Below, one piece after another: positions 1-4,103 of a DNA stretch of 6,739 bases. The position numbers were made by a program, and so were the translations under genes. The notes beneath the pieces were generated by a model that was given only the letters and a program-made list of their open reading frames with translations, searched no databases and had not been told where the DNA came from. The DNA is from a candidate division WOR-1 bacterium RIFOXYB2_FULL_48_7 (GTDB lineage: Bacteria > Margulisbacteria > WOR-1 > O2-12-FULL-45-9 > XYB2-FULL-48-7). Location: positions 8,706-15,444 of the forward strand of contig MEUF01000067.1 in NCBI GenBank assembly GCA_001771615.1, written 5' to 3'. The first letter of the stretch is position 1. The number at the start of each line of letters is the position of its first letter.

Positions 1-804
1 CTTGACCGCCAGTTGATTGTCCAGGCCAAACCAGCCCTGGAATCAGGTGCCAAGATAGCTTTTACAAGCCCGATCAGTAATATCAACCGGACTACTGGAG
101 CGATGCTTTCCGGGGCGCTGTGTAAAAAGTATGGCGATAGCGGCCTGCCGGAAGATACGATCCAGGTCAAATTCAATGGTATCGCCGGGCAAAGTTTTGG
201 CGCCTGGCTGGCCCGCGGCGTAACTTTTGAGTTAGAGGGGTTGGCCAATGATTATGTCGGTAAAGGGATCTCCGGCGGCAAAATTATCATTTATCCTAAC
301 CGCCAAACTACCTATCAACCGGAAGAAAATATTATTATGGGTAACACCTCATTTTATGGGGCCATCGCTGGCGAAGCCTATATCCGTGGAGTGGCAGGAG
401 AGCGATTTTGCATTCGCAATTCAGGCCTTTACGCTGTTGTCGAAGGGGTCGGTGACCATGGTTGTGAATACATGACTGGTGGCAGGGTGGTTGTACTTGG
501 GCCGACCGGCAGGAATTTTGCCGCCGGCATGTCTGGTGGAGTCGCCTATGTATATGACCTCGCTGGCCGCTTTGCCAGTCATTGTAATTTAGAAATGGTT
601 GAATTGGAAAAACCGACTCCCGAGGATGAGCAATTGATTTTAAGGATGCTGGAAAGGCACCGGACTTATACCGGCAGCACTTTGGCGGCCAATGTTATTG
701 ATGATTATGCCAAGGCCAAAAGCAGGTTTGTTAAGGTTATGCCGCTGGAATACAAGAGGATTTTAGCGGCCTCTGCCGATCAGACAGGAGTGTCCGATGG
801 GTAA
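1..804 (+). CDS. gltB: Glutamate synthase (NADPH) large subunit, C-terminal part (5' end outside window)
   Basis: This is the C-terminal 267 codons of the alpha subunit of glutamate synthase (GOGAT), the cytoplasmic iron-sulfur flavoenzyme that turns glutamine plus 2-oxoglutarate into two glutamates. The frame is open from base 1, so the true start lies upstream; the TTG at 13 is internal. Fragment residues about 1-45 are the end of the FMN/synthase domain. From about residue 55 to 190 comes the glycine-rich GXGXG beta-helix domain, seen as repeated Gly-rich turns (NGIAGQSFGAW, GKGISGGKIIIYP, GVGDHGCEYMTGG, GMSGG). The tail, including ERHRTYTGS and RFVKVMPLEYKRIL, is the usual GltB C-terminus, so the protein ends normally. 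The last 8 bp overlap gltD, which implies translational coupling and equal production of the two subunits. The amidotransferase domain, catalytic Cys and most of the synthase domain are outside the window. Family identity is very secure. Confidence 0.95.
   Translation, partial: LDRQLIVQAKPALESGAKIAFTSPISNINRTTGAMLSGALCKKYGDSGLPEDTIQVKFNGIAGQSFGAWLARGVTFELEGLANDYVGKGISGGKIIIYPNRQTTYQPEENIIMGNTSFYGAIAGEAYIRGVAGERFCIRNSGLYAVVEGVGDHGCEYMTGGRVVVLGPTGRNFAAGMSGGVAYVYDLAGRFASHCNLEMVELEKPTPEDEQLILRMLERHRTYTGSTLAANVIDDYAKAKSRFVKVMPLEYKRILAASADQTGVSDG
786..790 (+). promoter_or_regulatory. Shine-Dalgarno for gltD
   Basis: AGGAG lies inside the last codons of gltB, six bases before the ATG at 797. It supports that ATG as the gltD start and shows that this organism uses anti-Shine-Dalgarno pairing for genes inside operons. 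Confidence 0.8.
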
Positions 805-2191
805 TCCAAAAGGGTTTATTAAGGTAAAAAGGGATAAGACAGCTTACCGGCCTGTTTGCGAGCGGGTCAAAGATTACGATCGGGTATTTGAGCTGCGCTC
901 CGACGAAAATTGCCGGGAACAGGCTTCGCGCTGCATGGATTGCGGGACACCATTTTGCCATTGGGGCTGTCCGATCGGTAATTATATCCCAGAATGGAAT
1001 GATCTGGTTTTTGGCGGGTATTGGGCCAGGGCATTGGAATTACTGGAAGCGACAAATAATCTTCCCGAAATTACCGGCCGGGTTTGTCCCGCCCTTTGCG
1101 AATCAGCGTGTGTTTTGGGGATCAACGACGAACCTGTGACAATAAGAGAAGACGAACTGGCCATTATTGAACATGGCTTTAAACATAATTTGCTCAAACC
1201 ACAACCCCCGGCCCGGCGGACAGGCAAGCAGATAGCCGTTGTTGGCTCTGGTCCAGCCGGCTTGTCATGCGCGGCCCAATTAAACCGCGCTGGCCATTCA
1301 GTCACGGTTTTTGAAAAGGACGAGAAAATTGGCGGCATTATGAGGTTCGGCATCCCGGATTTTAAATTGGAAAAATCTATTCTTGATCGCCGGATAAAAT
1401 TGTGGCAGGCAGAAGGGATAACCTTCCAGCCCGGCGCCTACATCCAGGATAAAAGTGCCCTGCAAAAATATGACGCGGTTGTCTTGGCCGGCGGTTCCCG
1501 GCAACCACGAGACCTGCCGATCCCCGGCCGCCAATTTGGAGGAATCTATTTTGCCATGGATTATTTGACCCAATCGAACCGCTTTGTCGATGGAAACAAA
1601 TTGTCAATTGATGCCAAAGGAAAACGGGTGGTGGTTATCGGCGGTGGCGATACCGGATCTGATTGCGTTGGTACGGCCAATCGTCAGGGGGCGGTGTGCG
1701 TCGTTCAGATTGAACTGTTGGCCAAGCCTGGTGAGAAACGCCCGACCAACCAGCCTTGGCCGTTTTACCCTAATGTATTAAAGACAACTTCCAGTCACGA
1801 AGAGGGCAGTGACCGTAAGTGGTCTATTGCCACAAAAGAATTTTTAGGCCGTGGCGCACAAGTAACCGGGCTTAAATGTGTCCAAGTCGATGAAAAGCTA
1901 AAAGAAATCCCCGGCACGGAGTTTATCCTTGAGGCCGACCTGGTTTTCCTGGCGCTCGGTTTTCTCCATCCGGTCCATGATAAATTACTGATAGATTTAA
2001 AGATTGAATTCGATCAGCGCGGGAACGTCAAAACAGACGCCAATTTTCAAACCTCGGCCAAAGGTGTTTTTGCGGCTGGCGATATGCGGCGAGGGCAGTC
2101 TTTAATTGTCTGGGCAATCTCCGAAGGGCGCAAAACAGCCCGGGCAGTTGATACCTGGCTAATGGGGAATTCCGAACTCCCTGCCATCTAA
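797..2191 (+). CDS. gltD: Glutamate synthase (NADPH) small subunit
   Basis: This 464-aa protein is the beta subunit of GOGAT. It oxidises NADPH on FAD and passes electrons through 4Fe-4S clusters to the GltB active site. The N-terminal iron-sulfur domain has Cys46, Cys49, Cys54 and Cys58 (CxxCx4Cx3C), followed by Cys97, Cys101 and Cys105 in a GRVCPALCESAC block, as in the GltD/dihydropyrimidine dehydrogenase family. The FAD-binding Rossmann motif GSGPAG is at 150-155. The NADPH-binding motif GGGDTGSDC is at 282-290. The C-terminal FAD motif, GVFAAGDMRRGQSLIVWAI, is at 423-441. All key motifs are intact and the length is close to the usual 460-490 aa. The start at 797 has an AGGAG ribosome binding site, and the N-terminus (MGNPKGFIKVKR) matches family starts. 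GltD-like subunits also occur in other NAD(P)H enzymes, but the adjacent gltB settles the assignment. Confidence 0.96.
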   Translation: MGNPKGFIKVKRDKTAYRPVCERVKDYDRVFELRSDENCREQASRCMDCGTPFCHWGCPIGNYIPEWNDLVFGGYWARALELLEATNNLPEITGRVCPALCESACVLGINDEPVTIREDELAIIEHGFKHNLLKPQPPARRTGKQIAVVGSGPAGLSCAAQLNRAGHSVTVFEKDEKIGGIMRFGIPDFKLEKSILDRRIKLWQAEGITFQPGAYIQDKSALQKYDAVVLAGGSRQPRDLPIPGRQFGGIYFAMDYLTQSNRFVDGNKLSIDAKGKRVVVIGGGDTGSDCVGTANRQGAVCVVQIELLAKPGEKRPTNQPWPFYPNVLKTTSSHEEGSDRKWSIATKEFLGRGAQVTGLKCVQVDEKLKEIPGTEFILEADLVFLALGFLHPVHDKLLIDLKIEFDQRGNVKTDANFQTSAKGVFAAGDMRRGQSLIVWAISEGRKTARAVDTWLMGNSELPAI

Positions 2192-2210
2192 AGCTTTCCA
2201 CGACTATTAA

Positions 2211-2219
2211 TGTTATAAT
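2211..2219 (+). promoter_or_regulatory. Extended -10 promoter element for the helicase gene
   Basis: TGTTATAAT is a perfect extended -10 (TG, one base, TATAAT) in the 28-bp gap between gltD and the helicase. There is no good -35 at 16-18 bp spacing (around 2190-2197 reads AAGCTT), which extended -10 promoters can tolerate. A start site about 7 bp downstream would fall at about 2226, exactly on the second in-frame ATG of the helicase. This is inferred from sequence only, and TATAAT can occur by chance in AT-rich gaps. Confidence 0.5.
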
Positions 2220-3452
2220 ATGGTAATGAATGCAAACAGTCAGAGCAGCTTTTACGGCTTGGGTTTAGCCCCCGGCCTGCTTTCAATTATTGAAAAGCTT
2301 AAATTTACGACTCCAACCCCAATTCAGCACAAAGCCATCCCCCCGGCCCTTGAGGGGAAAGACATTATTGGGATTGCCCAAACCGGGACCGGTAAAACGA
2401 TGGCTTTTGGCCTGCCCATGATCCAACGTTTGGCGCAAATTAAAGGGAAGGGGCTGGTCGTGGTGCCAACCCGTGAATTGGCGCTCCAGGTAGATGAAGC
2501 CTTAAGAAAATTTGTCATCCCTTCTGGCATCAGGACGGCTGTTTTGATTGGCGGGGCTTCGATGTTTCACCAGCTACAGTCGCTGCGGCGCGCTCCCAGG
2601 ATCATTGTCGCTACACCTGGACGGTTGATTGATCACCTGCAGCAGCGCAATCTTGTCCTGAATGATGTGGCTATTTTGGTGCTGGATGAAGCCGACCGGA
2701 TGTTAGATATGGGTTTTGCGCCGCAAATTAACCAAATTCTCCAGCATGTTTCCAAAGAGCGGCAGACTATGCTTTTTTCGGCTACTATGCCCAACGAAAT
2801 TGTCGGGCTTGCCCGGTCATATATGAAGCTTCCCCTGCAGGTGGAAATCGCGCCAACCGGCACAGCTGCGGAAAAGGTTGTCCAAGAGGTTTACATTGTT
2901 CAACGTGATGGGAAAGTCAAGCTGCTCGGCTTTTTATTGACGCAATACCATGGGACAGTGCTGGTTTTTTCCCGGACAAAACGCGGGGCTACCCGGCTGA
3001 CCAGGGATTTAAAAGCTATGGGGTATTCGGCCGCGGAAATCCATTCTGACCGGTCTTTGTTCCAGCGTAAAGAAGCGCTGGAAGGCTTCAAATCCGGCAA
3101 ATATCGGATCTTGGTCGCTACTGATATCGCGGCCCGCGGCATCGATGTTTCCGGGATCGAGTTGGTCTTGAATTATGATTTGCCGGAAGACCCGGATAAT
3201 TATGTCCACCGTATTGGCCGGACCGCCCGTGCTGGAAAAGAAGGGCGGGCTATTTCGTTTGCCACTCCCGACCAGGGGAAAGACATCAAAGACATTGAAC
3301 GGCTGATCAGGACTGTTTTGCCTATTGCCAAACATGCCGAGCTGGCCGCAGAAAGTTTTTATCAGTCGGCAGCCGCTGCTCCGAAACGCTATGGCAGCCA
3401 TTGGCGTGACCGGGGAAAAAGTTCTTTTGGTGCCAGACGCCGGCGCCATTAA
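2220..3452 (+). CDS. DEAD-box ATP-dependent RNA helicase (RhlE-like)
   Basis: This protein of up to 410 aa is a cytoplasmic ATP-dependent RNA helicase, of the kind that remodels ribosomal RNA or mRNA structure. All signature motifs are present in order: Q motif with Phe11 and TPTPIQ (31-36), motif I AQTGTGKT (53-60), Ia PTRELA (83-88), GG (111-112), Ib TPGR (132-135), II DEAD (156-159), III SAT (187-189), motif V ATDIAARGID (300-309) and VI HRIGRTARAG (330-339). A short basic tail ends in RRRRH, a likely RNA-binding extension. The compact length fits RhlE/SrmB-type helicases better than the longer DeaD/CsdA type, which carries an extra RNA-binding domain; the exact subfamily is not certain. 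Two in-frame starts exist, ATG 2220 and ATG 2226, and neither has a Shine-Dalgarno. The first overlaps the end of a -10 box, so 2226 (408 aa) may be the real start on a leaderless mRNA. No frameshift or missing motif is seen. Confidence 0.95.
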   Translation: MVMNANSQSSFYGLGLAPGLLSIIEKLKFTTPTPIQHKAIPPALEGKDIIGIAQTGTGKTMAFGLPMIQRLAQIKGKGLVVVPTRELALQVDEALRKFVIPSGIRTAVLIGGASMFHQLQSLRRAPRIIVATPGRLIDHLQQRNLVLNDVAILVLDEADRMLDMGFAPQINQILQHVSKERQTMLFSATMPNEIVGLARSYMKLPLQVEIAPTGTAAEKVVQEVYIVQRDGKVKLLGFLLTQYHGTVLVFSRTKRGATRLTRDLKAMGYSAAEIHSDRSLFQRKEALEGFKSGKYRILVATDIAARGIDVSGIELVLNYDLPEDPDNYVHRIGRTARAGKEGRAISFATPDQGKDIKDIERLIRTVLPIAKHAELAAESFYQSAAAAPKRYGSHWRDRGKSSFGARRRRH

Positions 3453-3455
3453 TGT

Positions 3456-3484
3456 TTGACAAGGACAGCGAATTAAATTAATAT
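3456..3484 (+). promoter_or_regulatory. Sigma-70-type promoter for pdaD (-35 TTGACA, -10 TAATAT)
   Basis: A consensus -35 TTGACA (3456-3461) begins 4 bp after the helicase stop codon. A 17-bp spacer separates it from TAATAT (3479-3484), which matches the -10 consensus at 4 of 6 positions, including the important first two and last bases. Transcription would start at about 3491, giving a leader of only about 7 bases before the pdaD ATG at 3498. The position in a 45-bp gap that lacks a Shine-Dalgarno supports a real promoter, probably also driving the next gene. Confidence 0.6.
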
Positions 3485-3497
3485 CAAGTGTAATTAG

Positions 3498-4085
3498 ATG
3501 AGCAGACTTGTTCCCGATAAAATATTTCTAACCAAAGGGGTCGGCCGCCACAAAGAGAAACTGGCCAGTTTTGAGATGGCGCTGCGCGACGCCGGGATCC
3601 AAGCCGTCAATTATGTCCAGGTCTCCAGTATTTTTCCTCCCGGATGCAAATTAATCCCCAAAGAACAAGGGCTCAAATATGTCAGACCAGGGCAAATAAC
3701 TTTTATTGTCATGTCGCGTAACGAGACCAATGAGCCACATCGCCTGATCTCTGCTTCTGTCGGTCTGGCTATCCCTTCCGACCATAATTCCTACGGATAT
3801 TTAAGCGAACATCACGCGCATGGGCAGACAGATGAAGAATGTGGCGATTATGCCGAGGATATCGCCGCCCAGATGCTGGCGACAACCCTGGGCGTCCCGT
3901 TTGATGAAAACACCGGCTGGGACGAACGCCAGGAGCTCTGGAAATTGTCCGATAAAATAGTCAAAACTTCACACATTACGCAAAGCGCTATTGGCCAGCG
4001 GGGCTTATGGACAACTGTCCTATCCGCGGCCGTCCTGCTGTTTGCTGACGACGATGAAGACAAAAACTCACCTTTAACCGCCTAA
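3498..4085 (+). CDS. pdaD: Pyruvoyl-dependent arginine decarboxylase
   Basis: This 195-aa cytoplasmic enzyme converts arginine to agmatine and CO2, an entry step to putrescine and spermidine. It is the archaeal-type enzyme (PvlArgDC), which uses a self-made pyruvoyl group instead of PLP. The processing site is visible as VSSIFPPG: the proenzyme should split between Ser43 and Ser44, giving a beta chain of 43 residues and an alpha chain of 152 whose Ser44 becomes the pyruvoyl group. Compared from memory with the Methanocaldococcus jannaschii enzyme (Ser52/Ser53, Asn47, Glu109), Asn38 lies the same six residues before the pyruvoyl serine, and Glu104 in YLSEHHAHG matches the proposed proton donor. 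A charged tail (ADDDEDK) follows the last hydrophobic segment. ATG 3498 is the only sensible start; it has no Shine-Dalgarno and sits about 7 bases from the predicted transcript start. Other pyruvoyl decarboxylases are possible in principle, but the motif set fits arginine decarboxylase best. Confidence 0.93.
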   Translation: MSRLVPDKIFLTKGVGRHKEKLASFEMALRDAGIQAVNYVQVSSIFPPGCKLIPKEQGLKYVRPGQITFIVMSRNETNEPHRLISASVGLAIPSDHNSYGYLSEHHAHGQTDEECGDYAEDIAAQMLATTLGVPFDENTGWDERQELWKLSDKIVKTSHITQSAIGQRGLWTTVLSAAVLLFADDDEDKNSPLTA

Positions 4086-4088
4086 TAA

Positions 4089-4094
4089 AAGGAG
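4089..4094 (+). promoter_or_regulatory. Shine-Dalgarno for the macroglobulin-like gene
   Basis: AAGGAG starts 3 bp after the pdaD stop codon and lies nine bases before the ATG at 4104. It decides the start of the downstream gene, which begins with a textbook signal peptide. The 18-bp gap holds no room for a separate promoter, so pdaD and this gene are probably on one transcript. Confidence 0.85.
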
Positions 4095-4103
4095 TGTTCT
4101 GCC

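Noticed and set aside
13..15. TTG as the start of a short glutamate synthase domain protein
   Set aside because: The same frame is open back to base 1 and codes LDRQ, which continues the GltB sequence smoothly. No Shine-Dalgarno is visible in the 12 bases before it. It is simply the 3' part of gltB cut by the window edge.
982..1353. 123-codon open frame on the minus strand
   Set aside because: It is antisense to gltD across the conserved Cys and FAD-binding regions, and the translation has no familiar family features.
2860..3100. Odd helicase motif HSDRSLFQR instead of the common HGNKSQxQR
   Set aside because: Variation of this type (HSDRS) is known to me in RhlE-like helicases, and all catalytic motifs around it are intact, so it does not indicate loss of function.
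3428..3448. Hairpin TGGTGCC/GGCGCCA with a 7-base loop at the end of the helicase gene, as an intrinsic terminator
   Set aside because: The 7-bp stem (one G-U pair) is plausible, but it is followed by TTAATGTTT rather than a run of T, and it sits in codons for the basic tail. It could weakly pause polymerase but is not a supported terminator.
3009..3449. 146-codon open frame on the minus strand
   Set aside because: It lies wholly antisense to the conserved C-terminal helicase domain (motifs V and VI), and its translation shows no recognisable domain. It is a shadow frame.
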